Positions 24,121-31,922 of a stretch of 31,922 nucleotides of DNA are shown in pieces. This DNA comes from CAYOEV01 sp964403075. GTDB taxonomy: Bacteria > Bacteroidota > Bacteroidia > Cytophagales > Cyclobacteriaceae. Each line of letters begins with the position of its first letter. Position 1 is the stretch's first letter. The DNA lies in contig CAYOEV010000029.1 in assembly GCA_964403075.1 (NCBI GenBank), forward strand, positions 1-31,922. The letters are read 5' to 3'. The notes under the pieces were generated by a model. The model was given only the letters and a program-made list of their open reading frames with translations, searched no databases and was not told the origin of the DNA. The position numbers and the translations under genes are program-made.

Positions 24121-26496
24121 ATGGCTTTATTTCCTGAAAATATAGAAGAAAGGCTGGGTGTTCATCAGATTCGGAATTGGATAGGCGATCGCTGTCAGTC
24201 GGAAGGTGGCCGTCAGCAGGTGGCGGCGTTGAAATGGACGGATAGTCGGGAAGAGCTGGAGCGGCGTTTTGCGACCCTTCAGGAGTTTCAAAGCATTTTG
24301 GGTGAAGAGGGGGTGCCGTCAATGGATTTTGTGGACTACCAATCCTTATTGGCACGTCTAAGCATGGAGGGTGCCTTTCTGGAAGGCAGCGATTTGCGAT
24401 TGTTGGGTGGTGTGCTACAGACGTTGGTAGGCTGGAATCAGTTTTTTCAAAAGTTGGCTGGTTATCCAATGCTGGCCAGTGACTGGGTACGACTGGAGCT
24501 CTCTGATGCGCCGGCGAGCGCCATTGACCAGGCGCTGGATTTAAATGGAGAGGTGCTCGATGCGGCAAGCCCCGAACTTGCCCATATCAGAAAAAGAATC
24601 ATAGCGGTAGAAAAGTCGGCCCGGGCGGCCTTACAGAAAATGTTGAAGGCGTCCGTTGCCAATGAATACTCCCTGGATGACAGCCAGGTGACCCTCCGTG
24701 AGGGTCGTCTGGTGATTCCGGTAAAAGCCGAATACAAACGGAAGCTACCGGGTCTCATTCACGATGAGTCGGCTACCGGTCAGACCGTCTTCATTGAGCC
24801 TTCGGAGGCCCTGGAGTTCAACAATGAGGTGAGAGACCTCAAAAACAGTGAGCGGCGCGAGGTGATACGCATCCTTCAGGCGCTCACGAATGGGCTTCGC
24901 GGGCAACTTCCGGCATTGAAAAAGGGGGTGGGCCTGACTGCCCACCTGGACTACCTGCGGGCAGTCTGCCGATGGGCAGAAGCTTTTGAAGCACACATAC
25001 CTACGATTGTCTCCGGTCGTGGCTTTGATTTTAGAGCCGCCGTTCATCCTGCGTTATGGTTCAATCACCAGCGCCAGCAAAAGTCTGTGGTGCCGCTGAG
25101 TGTCAGCCTGGACAATGAACACCGCATTCTGGTCATCAGCGGCCCCAATGCAGGAGGAAAGTCGGTGGTGTTACAGACCGTGGGGCTGTTGCAATATTTG
25201 GCCCAATGTGGTTTACCCATCACCGCAGCGGAAGGTTCTGCCGTGGGGCTTTTCAAAGACCTCTTTCTGGACATTGGCGACACCCAATCGCTGGAAGAAA
25301 ATCTAAGTACCTACAGCGCGCACCTGAAGGCCATGAAATTCTTCGTGAACGCCGGACAAAAAAAGACACTTTTTCTTATCGATGAATTTGGCAAGGGCAC
25401 CGAGCCCCAGTTTGGCGGTGCCATGGCGGAGGCCATCCTGGAGGAATTGCACGCGCTGGGTGCTTTTGGTATTGTTACTACCCACTACCAAAACCTCAAA
25501 GCCCTTGCCGACCGGCTGGATGGGGTGGTAAATGGTGCCATGAAATACGACATGCAACACCTGGAGCCTCAATTTTTGTTGGAGTTGGGTCAGCCGGGTA
25601 GTTCTTTTGCCTTTGAGATTGCTCAAAAAATCGGATTGCATCCACGGGTGATTGAAGTGGCTCGTCAAAAAGTGGGGACTTCCCGTGTCGATTACGACAG
25701 GGGCCTGAACCAACTTGAAAGGGAAAAGCAAAAATTTGATAAGCTCAACCAGCAACTCAAGAAAGAAAAAGCACAAACCACTGCCTTGAAGTTAGATTAT
25801 GAAGAGTTGCGCCAGCTGGTAGAAGAGGAACGCAGGCAACTGAAGAAAGAAGCCAAACAGGAGGCCCGAACACTGATGGATGAGGCCAATCGTGTGGTGG
25901 AGCAGACCATTCGCGAAATCAGAGAAAACCAGGCAGACAAGGAAAAAACGCTACAGGCGCGCGCGAGACTGGATGCTGAGCGAGACAAACTATCCGATGC
26001 AGGGCACCCTTCCAATAAGTCGTTAAGGCAAAAAGCCCGGTTCGAAGTAGGCGATCGCGTGCGGCTCGAAGGACAAAGTGGTGCGGGCACCTTACTCACA
26101 CTAAAGGGAAATGAAGCACAGGTGCAGTTTGGTATGCTGAAGTCTTTCGTTTCGGTCGACAGACTGGAGAAGATCGCTTCTGGTAAAAACCCGCAGCAAA
26201 AATCTGGGGTCCGTGCCGGTAGTGGGCTGCAGAAACATAAGATGATGGCTTTGTTTTCCCATGAATTGAACTTGATCGGTCGCCGTTCGGAGGAGGCCGT
26301 GCCGGCATTGGAAAAGTACATTGACGAAGCCATGTTGTTGGGGGTGGGTGAGGTGCGAATTGTACACGGCAAGGGACACGGTATCTTGCGCGACATGGTA
26401 CGCAATACGTTAAAAGGCTACCCGCACATAGAAAGTGTATCCGATGAACATGCCGACCGTGGCGGGAGTGGTATTACCGTGGTAAAATTTGAATGA
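24121..26496 (+). CDS. mutS2: MutS2 family DNA/ribosome-associated ATPase with Smr domain
   Basis: A 791-residue MutS-family protein without the mismatch-recognition domain. Members suppress homologous recombination or act on stalled, collided ribosomes. The order is: helical core with clamp (to about 310), ABC-type ATPase with Walker A GPNAGGKS (341-348), the SxxYSAHLKAMK segment and Walker B LFLIDEFGKGTEP, a long coiled coil (about 520-640), a KOW-like region (about 645-680) and a C-terminal Smr domain (about 708-791) with HGKGHG (749-754). In the Smr domain the usual LDLRG motif reads LNLIG (716-720), changing both the Asp and the Arg linked to nuclease activity. It overlaps the next gene as ATGA. 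Confidence 0.93.
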   Translation: MALFPENIEERLGVHQIRNWIGDRCQSEGGRQQVAALKWTDSREELERRFATLQEFQSILGEEGVPSMDFVDYQSLLARLSMEGAFLEGSDLRLLGGVLQTLVGWNQFFQKLAGYPMLASDWVRLELSDAPASAIDQALDLNGEVLDAASPELAHIRKRIIAVEKSARAALQKMLKASVANEYSLDDSQVTLREGRLVIPVKAEYKRKLPGLIHDESATGQTVFIEPSEALEFNNEVRDLKNSERREVIRILQALTNGLRGQLPALKKGVGLTAHLDYLRAVCRWAEAFEAHIPTIVSGRGFDFRAAVHPALWFNHQRQQKSVVPLSVSLDNEHRILVISGPNAGGKSVVLQTVGLLQYLAQCGLPITAAEGSAVGLFKDLFLDIGDTQSLEENLSTYSAHLKAMKFFVNAGQKKTLFLIDEFGKGTEPQFGGAMAEAILEELHALGAFGIVTTHYQNLKALADRLDGVVNGAMKYDMQHLEPQFLLELGQPGSSFAFEIAQKIGLHPRVIEVARQKVGTSRVDYDRGLNQLEREKQKFDKLNQQLKKEKAQTTALKLDYEELRQLVEEERRQLKKEAKQEARTLMDEANRVVEQTIREIRENQADKEKTLQARARLDAERDKLSDAGHPSNKSLRQKARFEVGDRVRLEGQSGAGTLLTLKGNEAQVQFGMLKSFVSVDRLEKIASGKNPQQKSGVRAGSGLQKHKMMALFSHELNLIGRRSEEAVPALEKYIDEAMLLGVGEVRIVHGKGHGILRDMVRNTLKGYPHIESVSDEHADRGGSGITVVKFE

Positions 26497-26720
26497 AAAC
26501 GTTTACCCGACAACAGCTTGCCTTGCGTAACGGACAGGACCGGGAAGATATCTGGATTGCCTACCGGGGCATCATCTATGATGTCACGCGGTCGAGATTG
26601 TGGTTGCACGGCAGCCATTATGAACATTGGGCAGGACAAGATCTCACTGAGGAGTTGGTTGAAGCACCCCATACAGCAAGTGTTTTTGAAAAGTTTGAAT
26701 CTGTAGGACGACTAGAATGA
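26493..26720 (+). CDS. Small cytochrome b5-like heme/steroid-binding domain protein
   Basis: A 75-residue stand-alone domain. RGIIYDVTRSRLW (about 25-37) is followed by HGSHYEHWAGQDLTEELVEAPH, which matches the small prokaryotic cytochrome b5-like proteins (pattern YDVT.S..W..G.H...H..G.DLT..L..APH) that may bind heme or another flat ligand. H39, H42, H45 and H60 are the candidate ligands. There is no signal peptide or membrane segment, so it is probably cytosolic. It is coupled by four-base overlaps to mutS2 and to the sugar kinase gene, which gives no clear hint of its role. Confidence 0.75.
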   Translation: MKTFTRQQLALRNGQDREDIWIAYRGIIYDVTRSRLWLHGSHYEHWAGQDLTEELVEAPHTASVFEKFESVGRLE

Positions 26721-27538
26721 AGGTCATTATCGATGCAGGAGGCACGAAGGTCGATTGGTTGCTATTGGTCGATGACACGGTCGTACGGCTAAGGCAAAAG
26801 GGATTCAACCCTTTTACCCATGATATCTACGAATGGCTGGAAGATTCCCGCTCATTGGTGGCAGCTCATGCACCAAAATTCATCGAAGTTTATTATTATG
26901 GAGCAGGCATACAGGAGGAAACCCGACCCGTTATCCTCTACCACCTCACCCGTCTTTTTGATGGATGCCACGTGGAGGTCAACAATGACCTGCTGGCAGT
27001 GGCCCGTGGCATGGCACATGATCGCCCCGGCCAGGTGGGAATACTGGGAACCGGATCCGCCGGTGCCTATTACGATGGCCATGCACTTGGGCGTCAGGTA
27101 CCTTCCCTGGGCTACTTGTTGGGTGACGAAGGCAGCGGCGCCGCACTGGGTCGTTTGTGGTTGCAATTGGGTTTCAGAAACCAGCTGCCGCCACAGGCTC
27201 AATTGGACTTTAGCGCACAGCATCTGTCCTTCGACCAGGTGGTGGAAAGATTGTATCAAGGGGAGGCCGTGAATACATATCTGGCACAATATGCATCTTG
27301 CTGGGAAAAATACCCGGAAGATGAAGTGGCCGGGCAAATTTTGCGCAGACATTTTAAGGATTTTTTTGAGGCTTACTATCCGGAAGGCGCCCAGGGGCCC
27401 AGTTGGCTGGTGGGCTCGGTGGCATATTTTTTTCAGAAACATGTGAAGCGCGCGGCCGGTGATTTATCTTTTCATTCAGTAACCATCCAACAAAGCCCAA
27501 TGGAGGGTTTGATCGCTTATCATCAAAAAAATGGCTGA
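26717..27538 (+). CDS. BadF/NagK-type amino-sugar kinase (N-acetylglucosamine or N-acetylmuramic acid kinase)
   Basis: A 273-residue ASKHA-fold kinase. IIDAGGTKVDWLL at the N-terminus is the phosphate-1 motif (DAGGTK, 6-11). Further landmarks are VNNDLLAVARG, the GILGTGSAGAYYDG phosphate-2 motif and LLGDEGSGAALG. These are typical of the BadF/BadG/BcrA/BcrD ATPase family that includes GlcNAc kinase and the MurNAc/GlcNAc kinase MurK. Its eight-base overlap with murQ suggests that it phosphorylates MurNAc or GlcNAc in peptidoglycan sugar recovery. Confidence 0.85.
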   Translation: MKVIIDAGGTKVDWLLLVDDTVVRLRQKGFNPFTHDIYEWLEDSRSLVAAHAPKFIEVYYYGAGIQEETRPVILYHLTRLFDGCHVEVNNDLLAVARGMAHDRPGQVGILGTGSAGAYYDGHALGRQVPSLGYLLGDEGSGAALGRLWLQLGFRNQLPPQAQLDFSAQHLSFDQVVERLYQGEAVNTYLAQYASCWEKYPEDEVAGQILRRHFKDFFEAYYPEGAQGPSWLVGSVAYFFQKHVKRAAGDLSFHSVTIQQSPMEGLIAYHQKNG

Positions 27539-28337
27539 CGCTACCACCGAATCACCCTCTTTTTACGATAACCTGGAAAATCAGTCCGTTGAGGAAATAC
27601 TCAAAGGCATCAATCAGGAGGATCAGCGGGTGGCGTTGCGGCTGAAAGAAGCCCTGCCCCAAATTAAGGCCTTTATTGAAGCGTTGGTGCCTAATATGAA
27701 ACAAGGAGGCAGACTTTTTTACATCGGCGCAGGCACCAGCGGCCGGTTGGGCATACTGGATGCCTCAGAATGCCCACCCACTTTTGGCGTAGATCCTGGA
27801 CAGGTGGTGGGTCTCATTGCCGGGGGTGATGGGGCCATCCGAACGGCCGTAGAATTTGCAGAAGACGACAGAGAAGGTGCCTGGAAAGATTTGCAGCCTT
27901 ACCAATTGCAGTCGTTTGATACGGTGGTAGGCATCGCTGCGTCAGGCAAGACACCCTATGTTTTGGGCGGTATCCAACGCGCTCGCGAAGCCGGATTGTT
28001 AACGGCCTGCATCACCTGCAACCACGATACCCCGTTGGCTCAGGCCGCCAGGTATCCCATGGAAGTGGTTGTGGGACCCGAGTTTGTCACCGGCAGCACC
28101 CGCATGAAGGCAGGCACGGCCCAGAAGATGGTGTTGAACATGATCTCCACTACCGCCATGATTCAATTGGGCAAAATCAAAGGCAACCGCATGGTGGACA
28201 TGCAATTGAGTAATGAAAAACTCTGGTCCCGGGCCGAGCAAATGGTGGTAGATGAACTCCATGTTACCGTAACTCAGGCCCGCAAATTACTGCAGCGTTA
28301 CGGAAGCGTTAGAAAAGTGCTATTGAATGAAAAATGA
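27531..28337 (+). CDS. murQ: N-acetylmuramic acid 6-phosphate etherase
   Basis: Removes the lactyl ether from MurNAc-6-phosphate, giving GlcNAc-6-phosphate in cell-wall recycling. It is a SIS-domain protein with IGAGTSGRLGILDASECPPTFG at about 65-86 (containing the catalytic glutamate) and the C-terminal signature TGSTRMKAGTAQKMVLNMIST (about 187-207). At 268 residues it is about 30 shorter than E. coli MurQ (298). It is the last gene of the unit; I see no strong terminator before the next promoter. Confidence 0.93.
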   Translation: MADATTESPSFYDNLENQSVEEILKGINQEDQRVALRLKEALPQIKAFIEALVPNMKQGGRLFYIGAGTSGRLGILDASECPPTFGVDPGQVVGLIAGGDGAIRTAVEFAEDDREGAWKDLQPYQLQSFDTVVGIAASGKTPYVLGGIQRAREAGLLTACITCNHDTPLAQAARYPMEVVVGPEFVTGSTRMKAGTAQKMVLNMISTTAMIQLGKIKGNRMVDMQLSNEKLWSRAEQMVVDELHVTVTQARKLLQRYGSVRKVLLNEK

Positions 28338-28428
28338 TTCCTGCCTTCTGTTAATGATTTGTTAAAAAGGGGATCCACTCTTAAAGAATTTACAATAACG
28401 CAGGTAGCGCTGCCCCTCTCCACACTTC

Positions 28429-28436
28429 TACTTTTG
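28429..28436 (+). promoter_or_regulatory. Probable -7 promoter element of the TonB-dependent receptor gene
   Basis: TACTTTTG matches TAnnTTTG exactly and lies 26 bp before the ATG, giving a short A-rich leader (the sequence before the ATG is rich in AAAACCAAAA-type repeats, as is common for highly expressed Bacteroidota genes). No TTTG box is visible at the usual upstream spacing. The rest of the 125-bp intergenic stretch holds nothing else I can name. Confidence 0.5.
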
Positions 28437-28462
28437 TAATCTTAAAACCAAAAAACAAAACC

Positions 28463-31400
28463 ATGAACAAAGTTTTACTCGCCCTTGGGCTTGTGTTGGT
28501 GCTTGTAGGATCAACATTTGCTCAGGGAACTACAACATCCTCAATAAGGGGACGTGTTACTGACTCAGGCAGCAGTGGGTTGCCTGGTGCAACTGTTTTA
28601 GCAGTGCACACGCCTACTGGTGCCCAGTGGGGTAATATCACAGATGCGAATGGTTATTTTAGGATGCCCAACGTGAATGTTGGTGGTCCTTACACCATCA
28701 CCATCACTTCTGTGGGATTTGAACAATTTCAGAGAACAGGGATTTATTTAACGCTTGGCCAAACGTTTAACGTCAATGCTGAGTTGGGAGAAACAACTGT
28801 GCAACTAGATCCTGTGGTGGTAGTAGCCAACGACGTTTTCGATGGTAACCGTACTGGACAACAAACGATAGTTGGTGAGGAGATCATCAACTCGACACCA
28901 ACAGTATCACGTTCAATTGCCGACTATGCCCGCTTGAACCCTTTTGCCAGCATCGGGGAAGGCGGGGACGGGTTCTCCATTTCCATTGCAGGGCAGAACA
29001 ATCGATACAATGCCATCTACATTGATGGTGCTGTGAACAATGACGTATTCGGTTTGGCTGGATCAGGCACTAATGGTGGACAAACTGGTACACAACCTAT
29101 ATCAATTGATGCAATTGAACAATTCCAAATAGACGTTGCTCCTTTCGATGTGCGTCAGTCAGGTTTTGCCGGTGGATCAATTAATGCCGTAACCCGAAGC
29201 GGAACCAACGAAATTGAAGGTTCCGCCTACTACTTCTGGAGAAATGAAAACATTGCTGGTAAAACCCCAACTGCCATTGAAGATAATGAAGACGATCGTG
29301 AGAGGTTGGCCGAGTTCACAGCTGAGACTTACGGTTTCAGAGTTGGTGGCCCAATAATTAAAGATAAATTATTCTTTTTTGTGAACGGCGAACTTCAGCG
29401 AGATGAAACTCCGCAGCCCTTCAATTTTGATAATTACAATGGATCAGCTACGCGGGCACAACTGAATGAACTATCCAATTTCCTGATCAATGAATATAAC
29501 TATAATCCTGGTGGTTTTGAAAACAATACCGCCAGTTTAGAAAGTGATAGGTTTTTATATAAATTAGACTGGAATGCCAGCGATAATCACAAGATTTCAT
29601 TCCGACACTCTTTCAATAGGGCAGAAAATCTGGAAGCCAGAAACTCAAGTGGTAACTTCTTAGGTTTCCTAAACGGCTCTGAATTCTTTATTTCCACGAC
29701 GAACTCCTACGCACTGGAAGTTAAGAGTTTGTTCGGAAACGATAAGGCGAATAAATTCACAGTAGGTTACACCCGTGTGCGAGATGATCGTGATCCTTTT
29801 GGGGATCCCTTCCCAACTCTTCGCATTGATGACGGCGATGGTGCGATTGAAATTGGCTCTGAGCGATTCTCAACTGCTAACCTTCTTGATCAGGACATTC
29901 TTACCATTAACAACAATTTTGAGTATTTCGCTGGTAAGCACTCATTCCTTGCCGGGGTAAACTTTGAGTATTACAACGTTGGAAACCTGTTTATCCGTGA
30001 AAACTACGGAAGCTACAGATTCTTCGACGGTGCCCAAACTGGTCTGGAATCATTCCTTGATCCTGCCAATCAGGATGTAAATGGGAATCCTATTTCGTCA
30101 CGTATCGAGCGCAGCTATTCTCAAGTTGATAATGTGGCTGGAGATGAATCGGCAGCTATTGCAGCGTTTTCTCAATACCTTCTTGGCGTATATCTCCAAG
30201 ATGAAATTCAGGTAAACAACGAATTGAAGGTAACAGCCGGTGTTCGGGTAGATCTTCCAATTTTCCCAGACGATGTACCTGGTAACGACGATTTTGTGAA
30301 TAACACAGTTCCCCTTCTTGAGGCAGAGGGATATGACCTTAAAGGAGCTTCTCCCGGTTCTTTTATAGAAACTCAGGTCATGTTTTCTCCAAGGGTTGGT
30401 TTCAACTGGGATATTTCAGGTGAGAAAAATACCCAGATTCGCGGAGGTGTTGGCCTTTTTACTTCCAGACTTCCTTTGGTATGGCAAGGAGGTGCTTTCA
30501 ATAATTATGGTTTCAACATTGGTGGTGGGCGAAACGACGGGGAGCCATTTAACCCGGATGTTCAGAGCCAGTGGCCCGGAGATGTTGACCTGAATAATCC
30601 TTCACCTTCAGGACAGATCGATCTATTCGCTTCTGATTTTAAACTTCCTCAGGTGCTGAAGGCAAACATAGCCATCGACCAGAAACTTCCATTTGGATTG
30701 ATAGGTTCATTGGACATCTTGTACAATAAGTATCGAAACTATATTCGGTATGAAAATCTCAATCTTAGTCGTACTACTGTGAATATGACGGGAGGAAATG
30801 GAAACGATACACGTCCTCTTTTTGATGAGGACAACGAAGTGGATCCTACTTATACCGGTGTTTTTCTCGCATCAAATGTCGATCCCTCTGATGACGGTTA
30901 TGGTATTAACGTAGCAGCTACTATTACCAAGCCATTCTCTAATGGATTCCAGGGATCAGTTAGCTATTCTTGGGGTGATGCTTATTCCATCAACGATGGT
31001 ACGTCTTCTCAGAACAACTCGCAGTGGAGAAGTTCATTCAACGTAGAAGGTAACAACTTTGTTGATGACGAGCCACAGAGATCTAGATTTGCAGCTGGTC
31101 ACCGCGTGATTGCGCAAGTGAGCTATCGTAAAGAATATCTCAAGAATTTTGCTTCCCAGATATCTCTCTTTTACAATGGACAGTCTGGAAATCCGTACAC
31201 CTACGTTGTAGGTGCCAACGGTAACGAATTTGTCAATGACGGAGGTTTTAATAATAACGAAGTGTACTATGTGCCCAGAAATCAAGCTGAAGCCAACTTG
31301 GTTGATGATCCGAATACTGGCCTAAGTGCTGCAGATCAGTGGGCAATTTTGGACCAATTCATTTCTGATGATAAGTATCTGAGCGAAAGAAGAGGTCAGT

Positions 31401-31759
31401 ACACGGAGCGTAATGCGCGGTTTCTTCCTTTCCAGAGCATTATCGACTTTCGATTCCTGCAGGACATTTATATAGATCTCGCAAACGGCAAGCGAAATAC
31501 CTTGCAGTTTTCTGTTGACATCTTCAACTTCACCAACTTCTTGAATAAGGATTGGGGTGTGAGAAGATTCTTGCGTAATGGAACGTACGACATTGTACAG
31601 TTTGCTGACTTTGAAGCCGATGGTACCACTCCTCAGTACACTTTGAACGAGGAGATTCAGGACCGCGAGGATATTTACGAAGACGACATCGTTGATTCTG
31701 GATTTAATAGTTCAAGATGGCAGATTCAGTTGGGTCTGCGTTATATCTTTGGTAACTAA
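28463..31759 (+). CDS. Oar-like TonB-dependent outer-membrane receptor
   Basis: A 1098-residue outer-membrane protein. The signal peptide ends STFAQ (about residue 21). A carboxypeptidase-regulatory-like Ig domain follows (about 27-112, SSIRGRVTDSGSSGLPGATVL). Then come a TonB-receptor plug (about 125-260, SIADYARLNPFASIG, NRYNAIYIDGAVNNDVFG, GFAGGSINAVTRSGTNE) and a large beta-barrel ending WQIQLGLRYIFGN with a C-terminal aromatic strand. The plug and barrel pattern is that of the Oar family (first described as a Myxococcus outer-membrane protein) rather than SusC, and no SusD gene is adjacent. The ligand is unknown. Confidence 0.9.
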   Translation: MNKVLLALGLVLVLVGSTFAQGTTTSSIRGRVTDSGSSGLPGATVLAVHTPTGAQWGNITDANGYFRMPNVNVGGPYTITITSVGFEQFQRTGIYLTLGQTFNVNAELGETTVQLDPVVVVANDVFDGNRTGQQTIVGEEIINSTPTVSRSIADYARLNPFASIGEGGDGFSISIAGQNNRYNAIYIDGAVNNDVFGLAGSGTNGGQTGTQPISIDAIEQFQIDVAPFDVRQSGFAGGSINAVTRSGTNEIEGSAYYFWRNENIAGKTPTAIEDNEDDRERLAEFTAETYGFRVGGPIIKDKLFFFVNGELQRDETPQPFNFDNYNGSATRAQLNELSNFLINEYNYNPGGFENNTASLESDRFLYKLDWNASDNHKISFRHSFNRAENLEARNSSGNFLGFLNGSEFFISTTNSYALEVKSLFGNDKANKFTVGYTRVRDDRDPFGDPFPTLRIDDGDGAIEIGSERFSTANLLDQDILTINNNFEYFAGKHSFLAGVNFEYYNVGNLFIRENYGSYRFFDGAQTGLESFLDPANQDVNGNPISSRIERSYSQVDNVAGDESAAIAAFSQYLLGVYLQDEIQVNNELKVTAGVRVDLPIFPDDVPGNDDFVNNTVPLLEAEGYDLKGASPGSFIETQVMFSPRVGFNWDISGEKNTQIRGGVGLFTSRLPLVWQGGAFNNYGFNIGGGRNDGEPFNPDVQSQWPGDVDLNNPSPSGQIDLFASDFKLPQVLKANIAIDQKLPFGLIGSLDILYNKYRNYIRYENLNLSRTTVNMTGGNGNDTRPLFDEDNEVDPTYTGVFLASNVDPSDDGYGINVAATITKPFSNGFQGSVSYSWGDAYSINDGTSSQNNSQWRSSFNVEGNNFVDDEPQRSRFAAGHRVIAQVSYRKEYLKNFASQISLFYNGQSGNPYTYVVGANGNEFVNDGGFNNNEVYYVPRNQAEANLVDDPNTGLSAADQWAILDQFISDDKYLSERRGQYTERNARFLPFQSIIDFRFLQDIYIDLANGKRNTLQFSVDIFNFTNFLNKDWGVRRFLRNGTYDIVQFADFEADGTTPQYTLNEEIQDREDIYEDDIVDSGFNSSRWQIQLGLRYIFGN

Positions 31760-31782
31760 TATAAAATCGTTTTGAAGACTTA

Positions 31783-31815
31783 TAAAGCCCCGCTTTGCGG
31801 GGCTTTATTTATTTT
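31783..31815 (+). terminator. Strong intrinsic terminator after the TonB-dependent receptor
   Basis: TAAAGCCCCGC (31783-31793) and GCGGGGCTTTA (31797-31807) form an 11-bp stem with a TTT loop, followed by a T-rich tail. It lies about 24 bp beyond the stop codon. It may also serve the end of a convergent gene from the right, whose possible stop codon is at 31809-31811. Confidence 0.93.
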
Positions 31816-31922
31816 AAGAAGTCCGAAGACTGGTGTACTGGTATTATCTGATTTACGGAATCAATCCGCTTCCCCGTCGCTTTCGGCTTCGTTGCGACTT
31901 TTTTTGGATACAAACCAAAGTA
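31809..31922 (-). CDS. Possible C-terminal end of a minus-strand gene cut by the window edge
   Basis: The minus strand is open from the window edge to a TAA next to the terminator, encoding 37 residues rich in lysine (including KKVATKPKATGKR) and ending SSDFLK. Its stop directly beside a terminator shared with the convergent receptor gene is what one expects of a real gene end. The plus strand is also open over the same bases, and the fragment matches nothing I recognise, so this is tentative. An alternative is non-coding DNA with a short hairpin (GTCGC/GCGAC followed by seven T). Confidence 0.3.
   Translation of the reverse strand, partial: YFGLYPKKVATKPKATGKRIDSVNQIIPVHQSSDFLK

Noticed and set aside
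25797..26405. 202-codon open frame on the minus strand inside mutS2, and a 165-codon one at 24071-24568
   Set aside because: Both are antisense to a well-conserved gene, and their Ser/Arg/Pro- or Ala/Pro-rich content is the mirror of the sense codons; no domain or start context supports them.
1..31922. tRNA, rRNA, CRISPR array, insertion sequence or prophage
   Set aside because: I found no cloverleaf, regularly spaced repeats, transposase or integrase, or phage structural genes in the window.

Overview
The window looks like chromosomal DNA of a Bacteroidota bacterium, probably of the Cytophagales/Cyclobacteriaceae type. The grounds are protein families largely typical of that phylum (DUF3822, DUF4296, a CBM9-like/DUF5916 outer-membrane protein, an Oar-like TonB-dependent receptor), the lack of obvious Shine-Dalgarno sequences, and several matches to the Bacteroidota promoter form TTTG-N19-21-TAnnTTTG. 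I see no phage, IS element, CRISPR array, rRNA or tRNA. This is mostly compact core genome with many 1-11 bp gene overlaps.

Layout. (a) 1-6174: a Cys/Met-metabolism PLP enzyme, a PagL-like outer-membrane protein, an AlkB-type alkane monooxygenase and, convergent with it, a large CBM9/DUF5916 protein coupled to a TerB-like protein. (b) 6267-14428: a nine-gene aromatic amino acid operon, trpE-G-D-C-F-B-A, DAHP synthase, phenylalanine hydroxylase, almost every junction overlapping. It is preceded by what I read as a ribosome-controlled attenuator: a 17-codon leader peptide with tandem Trp codons flanked by Tyr codons, then an intrinsic terminator that ends directly on the trpE start codon. (c) 14429-16898, minus strand: coaD, DUF3822, a pilin-like membrane protein and a Nudix hydrolase. 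(d) 16938-18594: a DUF1573 protein and a cupredoxin-like lipoprotein, each followed by a clear terminator, then a YggS-type PLP protein on the minus strand. (e) 18622-20783: a GH3-family adenylating enzyme coupled to a LysE-type exporter. (f) 20780-23697, minus strand: a reduced aerotolerance (Bat) cluster of DUF58, a membrane protein and BatA, without MoxR. (g) 23722-28337: a DUF4296 lipoprotein, mutS2, a small cytochrome b5-like protein, an amino-sugar kinase and murQ. (h) 28463-31759: an Oar-like TonB-dependent receptor with a strong terminator.

The two observations I rate highest are regulatory. One is the trp leader/attenuator, which seems able to sense Tyr as well as Trp in an operon that also carries DAHP synthase and phenylalanine hydroxylase. 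The other is a pair of face-to-face consensus promoters whose -7 elements form a 21-bp palindrome between the divergent DUF58 and DUF4296/mutS2 transcription units. I found no obviously new defence or mobile system.
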